Notes: generated from the sequence alone by a model not told the origin. A stretch of 64,000 nt of DNA from Uliginosibacterium sp036017065 (GCF_036017065.1 NZ_JAYXHR010000001.1:1178001-1242000), one strand, 5' to 3'. Positions 8,650-18,326 are shown, counted from the first letter of the stretch. A program made the numbers and translations.

Positions 8650-9504
8650 ATGACGCACACCCGCACCCTGGCCCGCCTGGACCGCTACAACAAGCTGCGC
8701 CCGCTGCTGCGCAGCTACCGCAGCATCTTCCGGCACCAGTTGATCGGCAGCAGCGTGACGCTACCGGCCGGCATTCCGCGTCCGGGAAAGATGCTTCGCG
8801 TGCTCATCATCGGCGCCTACCTCGGCAAGCGCGAGAACACGGCTGCGCACCTGGCCGGCCGATTCGCATCCGCCCAGGGCGTTGACGTCACCCAGGCCTG
8901 GGCCAGCATCGGCGGCAAGAGCAGCGACCCGACGCTGGCGGCAGTGACGCGCATCGAGATCGACGGCGGCATTCCCAAGTTTCCGTTGATGAACCGCCTG
9001 CTCGCCGGCTTCGATCTGCGCGAGTTCGACTATGTGATCGTGAGTGACGATGACATAGTCGTGCCCCACGGCTTCCTGGAGAGCTTCCTGGCCCTGCAGC
9101 AGCACCTGGGCTTCGCGCTGGCCCAGCCTGCGCGCACGCCGACCAGTTGCGGCAGCAAGCAGATCACGGTGCGTGAGCGCGGGCTGCTGGGCCGCAGCAC
9201 GCGCTTCGTCGAGATCGGCCCTGTATTCTCGGTGGCCGCTTCGGCCTTCGGGCTGCTTTTCCCGTTCGACGAGAGCAATGCGATGGGCTGGGGCTACGAC
9301 TACCACTGGCCGGTACTGCTCGACGGGCATGGACTGGGCATCGGCGTCATCGACCACACACCGGTGGACCACAGCATCCGCCCGCTGGCCAACGCCTACA
9401 GCGGCGAACTGGCCGCACAGGACATGCGTAACTACCTCGCGCGCCAGCCTCATCTCGACAAACGCGAAGCGGAAGTCACCCTGCAGCGCTACGCCCTGCC
9501 CTGA
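8650..9504 (+). CDS. DUF707-like hypothetical protein, possible glycosyltransferase
   Basis: The 284-residue protein has a basic N-terminus and no signal peptide. A central YVIVSDDDIVVPHGF segment (about residues 129-143) resembles a GT-A metal site. It is followed by FALAQPARTPTS, a short VEIGPVFSV element, GWGYDYHWP and IGVIDHTPVDHSIRP. That order recalls DUF707 proteins, which are suspected but not proven glycosyltransferases. It is the last plus-strand gene of the EPS block and converges with a minus-strand GT14-like gene 22 bp away. Assignment to DUF707 is from memory of the pattern. The catalytic role is inferred from the acidic cluster and the context. Confidence 0.6.
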   Translation: MTHTRTLARLDRYNKLRPLLRSYRSIFRHQLIGSSVTLPAGIPRPGKMLRVLIIGAYLGKRENTAAHLAGRFASAQGVDVTQAWASIGGKSSDPTLAAVTRIEIDGGIPKFPLMNRLLAGFDLREFDYVIVSDDDIVVPHGFLESFLALQQHLGFALAQPARTPTSCGSKQITVRERGLLGRSTRFVEIGPVFSVAASAFGLLFPFDESNAMGWGYDYHWPVLLDGHGLGIGVIDHTPVDHSIRPLANAYSGELAAQDMRNYLARQPHLDKREAEVTLQRYALP

Positions 9505-9526
9505 CGCCCGGCGAAGGCACGGCCGG

Positions 9527-10462
9527 TCATGGTGTGGTGACGAGACCCTGCCCTGTCCGCGCGGTTTCATCCTGCCAGTAGCGGGCCGCGACATCGGCCT
9601 CCACCTTGCGCGCGAAGAGGCAGCCCTCCGCCAGCGCCTGCTGCACCTCCACAAGGCTCAGGTAAGCCGGACTGGCCACGCCGGGAGGGAAGCGGACCTT
9701 GCGCGCACTACCGGCAGGCACCCGGCCAGCGCGGTAGTGCAGGATCTGGAAGAAGTGCTCGTCGGAACAGCGGGTCCACCGGAATCGATGGCAGAAGTCT
9801 TCCATGTCGCCGGCCTGTTCCCACATGGCATGCACGCTGCTGGCGCGTAGCGACCACCATGTACTGCCAATGCGAATCTCGCTGACGTCAAAATTCCTTC
9901 GCGGCGGGAACGGCTTCTGCGCGTCGCGCAGCTTCTTGAAGGCCAGGTTGTGCCAGTGAGCGCGGTTGCGCGGATGCTCGCCGAGGATGTTGTAGCGATT
10001 GATACGCCAGGCATAGCCCGACTTGTGTTCGCTTTCGATGAAATCGGCGTCGGGTGGCAGGGCCTCGATGCGTGCGCCCATCGAGGCGAAATCCATCAGT
10101 GGCAGGCATTCGCCGCTCATCAGGTGCAGATAGCGGAAGCCGGAGAATCGATCCAGCGCCGCCTGAATGCCTAGCAAGGTCGCCCGGACCTGGGAAAAGC
10201 CGCCCCAGTTAACCCGTACCGAACGATCCAGCACGTGCACACGTGGGTCACCGGCAAAACGCTGCCCCAACCCGATGAAACGCTCGACGTGCTTGGCATC
10301 CACATGCACCACCACGGCAGCGCCCAGCCGCAGTAGAAGCTCGATCAGCCATACCACCTGATCAGGCTTCTGGAACACCATCAGCACGACGACGTGGTCC
10401 GGCGCCTGATCCGGATAGCGCGATTCATCGCCACGACCAGGAACGGGCGACAGTCCAGTCAT
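9527..10462 (-). CDS. Core-2/I-branching type glycosyltransferase (GT14-like)
   Basis: The 311-residue product carries the order of motifs seen in beta-1,6-N-acetylglucosaminyltransferases of the Branch family. These are VVHVDAKHVERF near residue 52, VNWGGFSQVRATLLG near 83, and the acceptor/donor segment YLHLMSGECLPL. The family transfers GlcNAc or xylose onto sugars, and bacterial members occur in capsule and EPS loci. The start at 10462 lies 20 bp after the stop of the propeller gene upstream on the same strand. An upstream extension would run into that gene. It is probably the last gene of a three-gene minus-strand operon starting near 14207. The exact linkage is unknown. Confidence 0.78.
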   Translation of the reverse strand: MTGLSPVPGRGDESRYPDQAPDHVVVLMVFQKPDQVVWLIELLLRLGAAVVVHVDAKHVERFIGLGQRFAGDPRVHVLDRSVRVNWGGFSQVRATLLGIQAALDRFSGFRYLHLMSGECLPLMDFASMGARIEALPPDADFIESEHKSGYAWRINRYNILGEHPRNRAHWHNLAFKKLRDAQKPFPPRRNFDVSEIRIGSTWWSLRASSVHAMWEQAGDMEDFCHRFRWTRCSDEHFFQILHYRAGRVPAGSARKVRFPPGVASPAYLSLVEVQQALAEGCLFARKVEADVAARYWQDETARTGQGLVTTP

Positions 10463-10482
10463 GGCGAAAATCCGACCCGTCG

Positions 10483-11778
10483 TCAGGCCATCCGCAGGAT
10501 GCGCCACTCCTGCGAAGCACGCGACATATGCGCCACCGCCCTCAGATGCGGGATGTACTGCATCTTGGTTTCCGGCAGGATGTGCGTTCCGTCCCAAGGC
10601 CCGGGGATGTTGGCGTATTGCACGTCGCCAGTCATCGGATCGCACCAGTACAGTCGAAGCGTCTTGGCCGAATCCGAGTAGGTCGCCACCAGCAACTTGC
10701 CGACCTCCGGCACGTAGGCAGACGCTCCGCCATCGTAGTAGTTCTGGAAGGTGTCCGTCGCTGCAGGGCCACTCAATCTCACTTCCGTGCGGGTATTCGA
10801 CGGCAGGTCGTACACGAATACGGTGCCAGGCCGTATGACGTCCGGGCGCATGAATGCGTACACGCGGTTGCCGTAGTGGCAGCTCGCAAACGTCCAGGCC
10901 GTGTCACTTGCAGGCAGAGCGACCTGCGAAACGTAGAAATTCTTGCTGATCGGGTCGAACTCCATGTTGCGACCCTGATTCTGGTACTGCGTACAGTTCA
11001 GCACCAGGCGCTGGCGGGCCCCGTCATAGAAGCAGAACATGTTCTCGCCGCCGCTGGCATTGGGTCCGTGCTGGGCATGGGGGTTGTACACGCGCCATGT
11101 GCCACTCGACAGATCCGCGATCCATGTCCGTCGGCACCACATCATCAACTCGTTGCGCGCCGGGTTGTACACCATGCTGCCGTAGGTATGCCTGGCGGTC
11201 GGGGTGTTGGGCTCGAAGGGCCAGAAGCAGTCGTAGCTGACCGAGTAATCGGTCGGATTCGCCTTGGAGTAGTCGTCGGCCGGCGGATAGATGGTGAAGC
11301 TGCCCGTGCCGGACGTCGTGTAGCGCGCGTCGAACTTGGCGGGGTCGGTCGGGAGGATCTCGATCTCCCACTTCATGCGGTTGAAATCGAAGCGATACAG
11401 CCCGTTGTTGGCGCTGTCGTGATGCCCGCCACCAAAGAACCATGCACGCGGTGCAGTGGGGTCCACCGCCATGCCGGACCAGGCACCGACCACACCGTCC
11501 CACTTGCCCGTGCCCACGTCTCGCCAGCCCGGTACGCGCGCCTTGACGGCTGCATCCAGCACGTCCATCCGCGTACCCGCAACCTTCACCCACTGCCCTG
11601 TCGGAACCTGTGCCCAGCTCACCGCCGTCACCCGGCCGTCACTTCCGAAACCGGGAGTCCAGGTGCCCGTCGCGGCATCGAAACTGCCAACGACGTTGTC
11701 CTGAGACCAGACCGCGGCCTGAGGCATCAGGACGCCCAACATGAAAGGATTCGATGTAGCAGTCAGCCTCATGTTCAT
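10483..11778 (-). CDS. Kelch-like beta-propeller hypothetical protein
   Basis: The 431-residue protein has repeated blades with the pattern of a structural Gly pair, then a Tyr and a Trp: FFGGGHHDSANNGLYRFDF, HTYGSMVYNPARNELMMW and YGNRVYAFMRPD. These resemble kelch or galactose-oxidase-type propellers. No copper-site residues were recognised, so an enzyme role is not claimed. The N-terminus (MNMRLTATSNPFMLGVLMPQ) is only a weak export signal. ATG 11778 overlaps the stop of the upstream lipoprotein gene by four bases (ATGA), so the two are translationally coupled. It may bind the same glycan as its partner; this is inference. Confidence 0.62.
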   Translation of the reverse strand: MNMRLTATSNPFMLGVLMPQAAVWSQDNVVGSFDAATGTWTPGFGSDGRVTAVSWAQVPTGQWVKVAGTRMDVLDAAVKARVPGWRDVGTGKWDGVVGAWSGMAVDPTAPRAWFFGGGHHDSANNGLYRFDFNRMKWEIEILPTDPAKFDARYTTSGTGSFTIYPPADDYSKANPTDYSVSYDCFWPFEPNTPTARHTYGSMVYNPARNELMMWCRRTWIADLSSGTWRVYNPHAQHGPNASGGENMFCFYDGARQRLVLNCTQYQNQGRNMEFDPISKNFYVSQVALPASDTAWTFASCHYGNRVYAFMRPDVIRPGTVFVYDLPSNTRTEVRLSGPAATDTFQNYYDGGASAYVPEVGKLLVATYSDSAKTLRLYWCDPMTGDVQYANIPGPWDGTHILPETKMQYIPHLRAVAHMSRASQEWRILRMA

Positions 11779-14207
11779 GCTCTCGGTGCGAGGCCCCAAC
11801 GGGGATCTCGTGTCAGCCCCGCCTTGCAGGCGTTGTAGTTGGTGGCAAACAGGATGCGATTGAATGCCGCCGCCGCACCCGGCACGTTCTGGTTCACGCA
11901 CATTGCCAGCGCACTCATGCCGTACTCGAAGTAATCACTGCCGAAACCGGTCTTCACTGCCCACGAGTTGGGATGCACGCTACCCGCGGCCGTATTGCGG
12001 ATGAACCCCGTGTCGAACGCAGCCTGCTTGGTCATGCCGATGAAACGCTCATAGGTGAGGTTGTAATTGGCATCGATCAGGGCCTGGCGTTGCGCGTCCG
12101 ACTGTCCTGCCACGTAGCCCGGCCACCCGCCGGGCGCGAGATAGACGCGATAGGGCTGGTGGGACCACAACCATCCTGTCGGGTCGCTACCGGCGGCGTA
12201 GCGCTTGACGAGCCCAGTCCCCACCCTCTGGAGCAATGTCTGATGCGCCGTTTGCTGCGCGCCAGACAGCAGCTTCATGTCGGCGATCCAGCACAACGAT
12301 CCGACGGCATAGTCGCTTTCCCAGAAAGCATGTCCGCCCGGGTCTCCCCAGTTCTCGGGTTCCGTCAGCACACCGAGCGCATTGGTGTGGTACGCGGCCA
12401 TCCAGACCATCGAGGCTCCGAATGCGTTGACGTAATTTGCACGCTCCGCGTCGTTGTCCGGGGTCAGGGCCGCGCAAAGGCCAAGATTGCGCAACCCCCA
12501 CGCCACGCCACGCATCTGGCGGTTACGCACGACCATGCCGGTTGCATTGCCGCGATAGCCCACGTTCCCGGTGTAGTGGTCCCACTTGACGTAGAACTGC
12601 AGTTCTTCCAGATGCCAGTAGTCGCCGGTCAGCAAATAGGCGGTGTATCCCGGCAGCCATCCATGGGAAATGTCCCAGTCCCCACCGTACTGCCCGGACC
12701 AGAAAGCCCGGCCTCCAGGCACTCCGTTGCCGCCGCTCTGCGGCTTGAGGACAGTCGGATGCTCGCCGTAGGTCACCACATTGCGCGTCGTGCCACTCCG
12801 GAAGTGCACCGAGTACGCAGCAGAGGCAAAGGAGTTCACCAATACGGCACGGTAGGCACGAGGGTCGGCCGTCACCGCATAACAAGCGTCCCACTTCGGC
12901 AACCATCCGATCGAGGAGTGATCTCCCGAGCCCCCCAACTGGTTGCCCGGCAAGTTGTGCTGGCCGTAGGGCGTGTAGCTCTGGGAAAAGCCGGTGTAGG
13001 CGCTGTCGACCAGACCGTCAGTCTGGAAGGCCGGCACCGCGCCACTTGCCTGGAGATAGCTTGCGGCGTGCCTGGGAATGACCCCGGGGTCGCCACCGAT
13101 CCAGAGCTTGCCGCTATGTCCCGCAGTGCAAACCATGCGGGTGTGGCTCTTGATGTCGACAGCGTTGCCACTGTCGTAGGCCGTGGCATTGCCGGCCGAT
13201 ACGACGACGCGCACGACCTTGTTGGTTGCACCGGTGTAATCGAAGTGTCCGTTCTCGACACTGGTCATGTACTCGACGCGCCCGCCTTTGTAGAGCCGGA
13301 CGTAGAGCCAGACGCATAGCTGGTCATCGACTGGCAAACGGTACTGCCATTCGGATGCGATCGGGCCGCTCAGGAGTTGACGTACGGGCGACCCGAAAAC
13401 CGACGTGAGCGCCACTTGCGAACTACCGACCTGGACCACGATGGCCGGGTTGGCCGCCACCAGGTTGGCTTCGGTCAGCGGCGTTGCGACCGGCTCACTG
13501 CCACGCAGCAAGGCAATCGATTTCGGGGTGCCGGCAATCAGGTCGCACCGTCCTGACAGGACAGCAAACTTCACCGATCCGTCCGGCCAAGTATTGCGCA
13601 CGACGGCCTGGAACTCCGGGATACTGGCCCTGACGGCCGTGCCGCCAGGCACATCGCCTTGCTTGAAGAAATGACCAATCGTCCAGGGCAACAAACTGCC
13701 GCCGACGGAAGACGACAACTGCAGTGTCGTGATGTATTCCGGGAGCGGGTCCGCAGTGACCGTAAGACTGAGGTTGGTAAGTTGCGGAGAGGGCCCGGAC
13801 CCGTCATAGCTGACGATGCCCGACTGGGTGTCGAAACTCACGCCGGCAGGCAGGGCACCATTCAGGGCAAATACCGGCGCGGAGTAACCGACGGGTATCT
13901 GGACGTACTGCGCCATGGCGTGCGAGCCCGGCGCGCCGCCTTCGAAAGTGATCTGCGGAATGGTGCTGATCGAGATCGAGGACAGAAGGCCTTTGCCGAC
14001 CCCGCCGCTGCCTCCCCCGCCACCACTACCCCCTGCTCCGCCTGCACCGCCGGAAGAACTGGAAGAAGAGCCGCTGGCACCCGCGCTTGGCGCACCACCT
14101 GCTGCGCCTCCGGAGCTACCGCAACCGTACAGGCCCACGGAGCCGACGAGCGCCGACATCGACTTCAGGAATCGGCGTCGATGCGACAAAGGACGTATGT
14201 ATTTCAC
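11775..14207 (-). CDS. Tat-type lipoprotein resembling PcRGLX/YetA-like polysaccharide lyases
   Basis: The 810-residue protein starts at GTG 14207, giving an N-terminus with a twin-arginine-like segment (SHRRRFLKSM) and a lipobox ending LYGC. A Gly/Ser-rich linker follows, then a putative Ig-like domain (LPAGVSFDTQSGIVSYDG). Next is a segment with VRNTWPDGSVKFAVLSG that resembles the RIFT-barrel N-domain of PcRGLX/YetA-like exo-lyases. The C-terminal 400 residues are rich in aromatic residues and Gly and look like an alpha/alpha toroid. A lipid-anchored glycan lyase or binder is the best guess. The nearest start further upstream is a TTG at 14321, which would bury the signal. It leads a coupled operon with the propeller protein. 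Confidence 0.62.
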   Translation of the reverse strand: MKYIRPLSHRRRFLKSMSALVGSVGLYGCGSSGGAAGGAPSAGASGSSSSSSGGAGGAGGSGGGGGSGGVGKGLLSSISISTIPQITFEGGAPGSHAMAQYVQIPVGYSAPVFALNGALPAGVSFDTQSGIVSYDGSGPSPQLTNLSLTVTADPLPEYITTLQLSSSVGGSLLPWTIGHFFKQGDVPGGTAVRASIPEFQAVVRNTWPDGSVKFAVLSGRCDLIAGTPKSIALLRGSEPVATPLTEANLVAANPAIVVQVGSSQVALTSVFGSPVRQLLSGPIASEWQYRLPVDDQLCVWLYVRLYKGGRVEYMTSVENGHFDYTGATNKVVRVVVSAGNATAYDSGNAVDIKSHTRMVCTAGHSGKLWIGGDPGVIPRHAASYLQASGAVPAFQTDGLVDSAYTGFSQSYTPYGQHNLPGNQLGGSGDHSSIGWLPKWDACYAVTADPRAYRAVLVNSFASAAYSVHFRSGTTRNVVTYGEHPTVLKPQSGGNGVPGGRAFWSGQYGGDWDISHGWLPGYTAYLLTGDYWHLEELQFYVKWDHYTGNVGYRGNATGMVVRNRQMRGVAWGLRNLGLCAALTPDNDAERANYVNAFGASMVWMAAYHTNALGVLTEPENWGDPGGHAFWESDYAVGSLCWIADMKLLSGAQQTAHQTLLQRVGTGLVKRYAAGSDPTGWLWSHQPYRVYLAPGGWPGYVAGQSDAQRQALIDANYNLTYERFIGMTKQAAFDTGFIRNTAAGSVHPNSWAVKTGFGSDYFEYGMSALAMCVNQNVPGAAAAFNRILFATNYNACKAGLTRDPRWGLAPRA

Positions 14208-14446
14208 GATCAGACGATGACCCGGCTGGAGTGCGTGCCGGGGATGCAATGAGAAGACGGCATTAGGCCACCGCCCTGTCGTTAGACCCCCTCCCGTGTC
14301 CGACGAGAGGGTGCATTGCAACCCTCTGCGGCTCGCGGCGCATAGTACCGGTTTCGGGTATATCCCGAACGCTCAGCGAGCATGAATCGCAACACTCACC
14401 CAAATGGGCAGCATGCCCGGCTGTCAGGCGATCGCCCGAGATTTAA

Positions 14447-15694
14447 TTACAACAACAAAAATGCAGAAACCGCCACACAGGTGGGCACCAGCGCCGCAAG
14501 AAGAAGACCAAGCGGGCTGATCGCATCGTCATCGAAATAGTTCTTCAGTAAGGCGAAGCCCGCCGGATTGGGGGCATTCGCAATCACCGTCAGCCCGCCC
14601 CCGGCGACGGCGCCCGCCACGAGTGCGTACTTGAAGCCCTCGCTCACTCCTTCGACCAGCGAGCCCAGATAGGTCAGCGCCGCGTTGTCCGTGATTGCGG
14701 TCAGGCCCACGGCACCGAAGAACAACAAGCGTTCATCCATGTCCGCCAGCAAAGGCTGCAACCACCAGCGCTGCAAGCCGCCGAGTATCACCAGCCCGGC
14801 GAGGAACAGGGCCACCATGAGACCTTCGCGCAACAGCAGGCGGTCCTGAAACTGCTTGTACGCATCGGCAAAGCCGAGGAAAAGCAACAGCAGCGGAATG
14901 AACGCGACAGGGTAGTGGCCGCAGACGACCACGCCTGCGAGGAAGAACACGTGGATCAGCATCACCGCGTAGGGCACGCGCCTGATTTCCTGCGTCACGA
15001 CTTTGAGCCCCAGCAGTTCACGACGGAAAAACAGCGTCAGCAGGGCCGTGTTGACGAGCACCGCCAGCGCCGCCTTCCAGCCAAAGGTGTGCAGCATGAA
15101 CGCGGAATCCCAACCCCAGGTGCCGGCCACCATCAGGACCGGCGGCGCGGCATAGCTGGTCAACGTGCCGCCAATGGACACATTGACGAACAACACGCCG
15201 AGCGTGGCGTACTTGAGTCGCGTGGACGCGCCCTGGCTATACAGCGCATCGCGCAGGATGAGCGCCGCAAGGGTCATGGCGGCGGGCTCGGTGATCAGGG
15301 ACCCCATCAAGGGCACGACCGATATCGCCACCACCACGATGGCAAGGCTGCGCTGAAGCGGCAGCACGCCCGCCAGGCCTCTCACGCCAAGCGTGGCGAG
15401 TTGCAGGATCGGCTTGGTCGCGGCGATGACCATCACCGCGAAGACGAACATCGGCTCCGTGAAATTCAGCCCCTGCAGGTAGCTTAGGGTTTGGCCACCG
15501 CCGAGCAGGGGCAGCATGAACACGATGAGAACGCAGGCCCAGATGCCGAACACCGCTTCGATCTCGCCCAGCAGGTGCCACAACCCGCCGTGCGCCTTCG
15601 AATGATGGGCCAGATGCTCGAAACGGCTCGCCATGAAGGTGTGGATGACCGCCAGCGCAAACAGCACGGTGGCCAGGGTCTCTACGTGATTCAT
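14447..15694 (-). CDS. Putative Na+/H+ antiporter, tandem copy 2
   Basis: This 415-residue multi-spanning membrane protein resembles the Na_H_antiport family (putative Na+/H+ antiporters, PF07399 from memory). Conserved features shared with its neighbour are GSLITEPAAMTLAAL, LKYATLGVLFVNVSIGGTL and the C-terminal TAITDNAALTYLGSLV. The last carries charged residues inside otherwise hydrophobic helices. It should exchange cations across the inner membrane; the ion is not proven. The start at 15694 is preceded by a good GGAGAG ribosome site and lies 11 bp after the stop of the paralog upstream. The pair looks like a tandem duplication that has since diverged. Confidence 0.8.
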   Translation of the reverse strand: MNHVETLATVLFALAVIHTFMASRFEHLAHHSKAHGGLWHLLGEIEAVFGIWACVLIVFMLPLLGGGQTLSYLQGLNFTEPMFVFAVMVIAATKPILQLATLGVRGLAGVLPLQRSLAIVVVAISVVPLMGSLITEPAAMTLAALILRDALYSQGASTRLKYATLGVLFVNVSIGGTLTSYAAPPVLMVAGTWGWDSAFMLHTFGWKAALAVLVNTALLTLFFRRELLGLKVVTQEIRRVPYAVMLIHVFFLAGVVVCGHYPVAFIPLLLLFLGFADAYKQFQDRLLLREGLMVALFLAGLVILGGLQRWWLQPLLADMDERLLFFGAVGLTAITDNAALTYLGSLVEGVSEGFKYALVAGAVAGGGLTVIANAPNPAGFALLKNYFDDDAISPLGLLLAALVPTCVAVSAFLLL

Positions 15695-15705
15695 GATCTC
15701 TCCGG

Positions 15706-16962
15706 TTACAACAGCAGGAAACACAGGACCGCAACACAGGTAGGCGCCAGGGCGGCCACGAACAATCCGCCGGCAGCAATCGTCTGCTGTGCGAAGTGCT
15801 CTTTCAGCACCGCGAATCCCGCGGGATTCGGCGCGTTTGCGATGACGGTGAGACCTCCCCCCGTGACCGCACCGGTGACCAGCGCATACCTGAAATTGTC
15901 GTCGATTCCCTCGACCAGTGATCCGAGGTAGGTCAACGCTGCGTTATCTGTCACCGCGGTCAGCGCGGTGGCACCGAAGTACAGGACGGTATCGTCCATG
16001 CCGGCCAGCACCGGTTGCAGCCACCACTGCTGCAACGTGCCCAGCACGACCAGCCCCGCGAGGAACAGCGCGACCATCAATCCCTCGCGCAGGATCAGCC
16101 TGTCCTGGAAACGATCGTAGGCACTGACCACCCCCAGGAACAGGAGGAAGATCGCCATGAAGACCTTGGGGTGATGCGCCATCGCCACGACACCGGCGAG
16201 GCACAGCAAATGCATGACGGTCAGCAACACAGGTACGTCGCTTCGCTGCTCCCGTTCGTAGTCGAGCTTGCGCAGCTGGCCAGCGAACAATGTGCTCACC
16301 ACCGCGGCGTTGATCAGCACCGCCAACGCCGCCTTCCAGCCAATGTGGGTCAGCATGAAAAGCGAATCCCAGCCCCACTTGCTCGCCACCATCAACACCG
16401 GTGGCGCCGCAAAGCTGGTGAGCGTGCCGCCGATCGACACATTGACGAACAGCACGCCCAGCGTGGCGTACTTGAGACGCGTGGAGAGCCCTTTTGCGTA
16501 GAAGTGGTCGCGCAGCATCAGGGCCGCGAGCGTCATGGCTGCCGGCTCGGTGATGAACGACCCCAGCAGGGGCACGACCGATAAGGCCAGGAAGTAGAAG
16601 GCCACGGCGGGAGGCAGCGGCAGGCAACGCACGAAGAACTGCACGACCCCCAGACAGCACTGCGCGACCGGCCGCGAGGCAGCCACCACCATGATGACGA
16701 AGACGAACATCGGCTCGGTGAAATCGAGCCCTTCCAGGTAGTCGACGGGCGCCGCCGGCCCCCGCAGGAACACCATGGCCAGCAGCAACAACGCGGCCCA
16801 GATGCCGAATACCGCCTCCACCTCACCGAAGAAGTGCCATATGCCGGCATGCGCCGGGTAGCGATGGGCAAGCGCCTCGAAGCGCTGGGTCAGGAACGTA
16901 TGGACGACGGCCAGCGCAAACAGGGCGCTGGCGATCCACTGGAGGGGATCTGCCTGCAGCAC
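15706..16962 (-). CDS. Putative Na+/H+ antiporter, tandem copy 1
   Basis: The 418-residue protein is clearly paralogous to the one downstream. It shares HTFLTQRFEALAH, GEVEAVFGIWAALL, LTSFAAPPVLMVA and TAVTDNAALTYLGSLV. About ten or more hydrophobic segments are visible. The start codon is GTG at 16962, 8 bp downstream of the ffh stop on the same strand. Copies 1 and 2 keep the same charged residues in their C-terminal core, which suggests both are functional. Whether they work as a heteromer or as separate systems cannot be decided. Confidence 0.8.
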   Translation of the reverse strand: MLQADPLQWIASALFALAVVHTFLTQRFEALAHRYPAHAGIWHFFGEVEAVFGIWAALLLLAMVFLRGPAAPVDYLEGLDFTEPMFVFVIMVVAASRPVAQCCLGVVQFFVRCLPLPPAVAFYFLALSVVPLLGSFITEPAAMTLAALMLRDHFYAKGLSTRLKYATLGVLFVNVSIGGTLTSFAAPPVLMVASKWGWDSLFMLTHIGWKAALAVLINAAVVSTLFAGQLRKLDYEREQRSDVPVLLTVMHLLCLAGVVAMAHHPKVFMAIFLLFLGVVSAYDRFQDRLILREGLMVALFLAGLVVLGTLQQWWLQPVLAGMDDTVLYFGATALTAVTDNAALTYLGSLVEGIDDNFRYALVTGAVTGGGLTVIANAPNPAGFAVLKEHFAQQTIAAGGLFVAALAPTCVAVLCFLLL

Positions 16963-16970
16963 GAGGCTGC

Positions 16971-18326
16971 TCAGCGCATCCCGGGCATCATGCCTTTCAT
17001 GCCGCGCATGAGCTTGCCGATGCCGCCCTTGGAAAACTGCTTCATGACCTTCTGCGTCTGCTCGAACTGGTTGAGCAGACGATTGATTTCCTGCACCTGC
17101 ACCCCTGCTCCGGCAGCGATGCGGCGCTTGCGGCTGGCCTTGAGCAACTCGGGGTGGGCACGCTCGTACGGCGTCATGGCGTTGATGATGCCCTCCACGC
17201 GGCGCATCGCCTTTTCCTCGACGCCACCCTGGATCTGCTGAGCGGCCTGGGCAAACTGCGCCGGCATCTTGTCCAGCAGCTTGCCGATGCCGCCCATCTT
17301 GCGCATCTGGGCAATCTGCTCCTTGAAGTCGTTGAGATCGAAACCCTTGCCGCTCTTGAGCTTCTGCGCGAAGTCACGCGCTTTCTCCTCGTCGACCAGC
17401 GCACGCGCCTCTTCCACCAGGGACAGGATGTCGCCCATGCCGAGGATGCGGCTGGCCATGCGCTCCGGGTGGAACTCGTCCAGCCCCGTGAGCTTCTCGC
17501 CAATACCGGTGAACTTGATCGGCGCGCCCGTGACGTGGCGAACCGACAAGGCCGCACCACCACGGGAGTCGCCATCCAGTTTGGTCAGCACCACACCGGT
17601 CAGCGGCAAGGCCTCGTTGAACGCCTTGGCGGTGTTCACGGCATCCTGGCCGAGCATGGCGTCGACGACGAACAGGGTTTCGATGGGATCCAGCACGCCA
17701 TGCAGGCGGCGGATCTCGTCCATCATCTCGGCATCGATGGTCAGACGACCTGCCGTATCCACCAGCAGGACATCGAAGTAGTGCCGGCGAGCGTAATCGA
17801 CCGCCGCCCGCGCGATATCCACCGGCTGCTGCGAAACCTCGGACGGAAAGAACTCGGCCCCGGCCTGCTCGGTCACCGTCTTCAACTGGGCGATGGCTGC
17901 CGGGCGGTACACGTCACAGGAAACCGTCAGCACCTTCTTCTTCAGCTTCTCGCGCAGGTGCTTGGCCAGCTTGCCGACGGTGGTCGTCTTGCCTGCCCCC
18001 TGCAGACCCGCCATCAGGAACACGGCCGGCGGCTGGGTGGCGAAGGACAGCGGCACCTGCGCGCCGCCCATGATGTCGATCAGCTCGCGATGCACCACCC
18101 CGACCAGTGCCTGGCCCGGCGTCAGCGAACCGACCACCTCCTGGCCAAGTGCCTTCTCCTTCACCCGCGCCACGAAATCCTTGACGACGGGCAGCGCCAC
18201 GTCGGCCTCGAGCAGCGCCATGCGCACTTCGCGCATCATCTCGGCAATGTTCTCGTCGGTCAGGCGTGCCTGGCCGCGCATGGTCTTGACGACCTTGGCC
18301 AAACGTTGGGTGAGGTTATCCAGCAT
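16971..18326 (-). CDS. ffh: Signal recognition particle protein Ffh
   Basis: The 451-residue GTPase binds signal sequences of nascent membrane proteins, pairs with 4.5S RNA and docks with FtsY. The N domain occupies about the first 90 residues. The G domain has P-loop GLQGAGKTTTVGKLA (about 106-120), LLVDTAGRLT and TKLDGDSRGGAAL. The M domain has RRIAAGAG and a Met/Gly-rich tail (MRGMKGMMPGMR). Length and motifs are complete. It starts with ATG 18326 and is divergent from the YpjD-like gene 100 bp away. The pairing of ffh with a YpjD/CcsA-like gene is common in proteobacteria. Confidence 0.98.
   Translation of the reverse strand: MLDNLTQRLAKVVKTMRGQARLTDENIAEMMREVRMALLEADVALPVVKDFVARVKEKALGQEVVGSLTPGQALVGVVHRELIDIMGGAQVPLSFATQPPAVFLMAGLQGAGKTTTVGKLAKHLREKLKKKVLTVSCDVYRPAAIAQLKTVTEQAGAEFFPSEVSQQPVDIARAAVDYARRHYFDVLLVDTAGRLTIDAEMMDEIRRLHGVLDPIETLFVVDAMLGQDAVNTAKAFNEALPLTGVVLTKLDGDSRGGAALSVRHVTGAPIKFTGIGEKLTGLDEFHPERMASRILGMGDILSLVEEARALVDEEKARDFAQKLKSGKGFDLNDFKEQIAQMRKMGGIGKLLDKMPAQFAQAAQQIQGGVEEKAMRRVEGIINAMTPYERAHPELLKASRKRRIAAGAGVQVQEINRLLNQFEQTQKVMKQFSKGGIGKLMRGMKGMMPGMR

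Noticed and set aside
14205..14321. Earlier TTG start for the lyase-like lipoprotein
   Set aside because: It would bury the twin-arginine and lipobox signal; GTG at 14207 gives a proper signal peptide.
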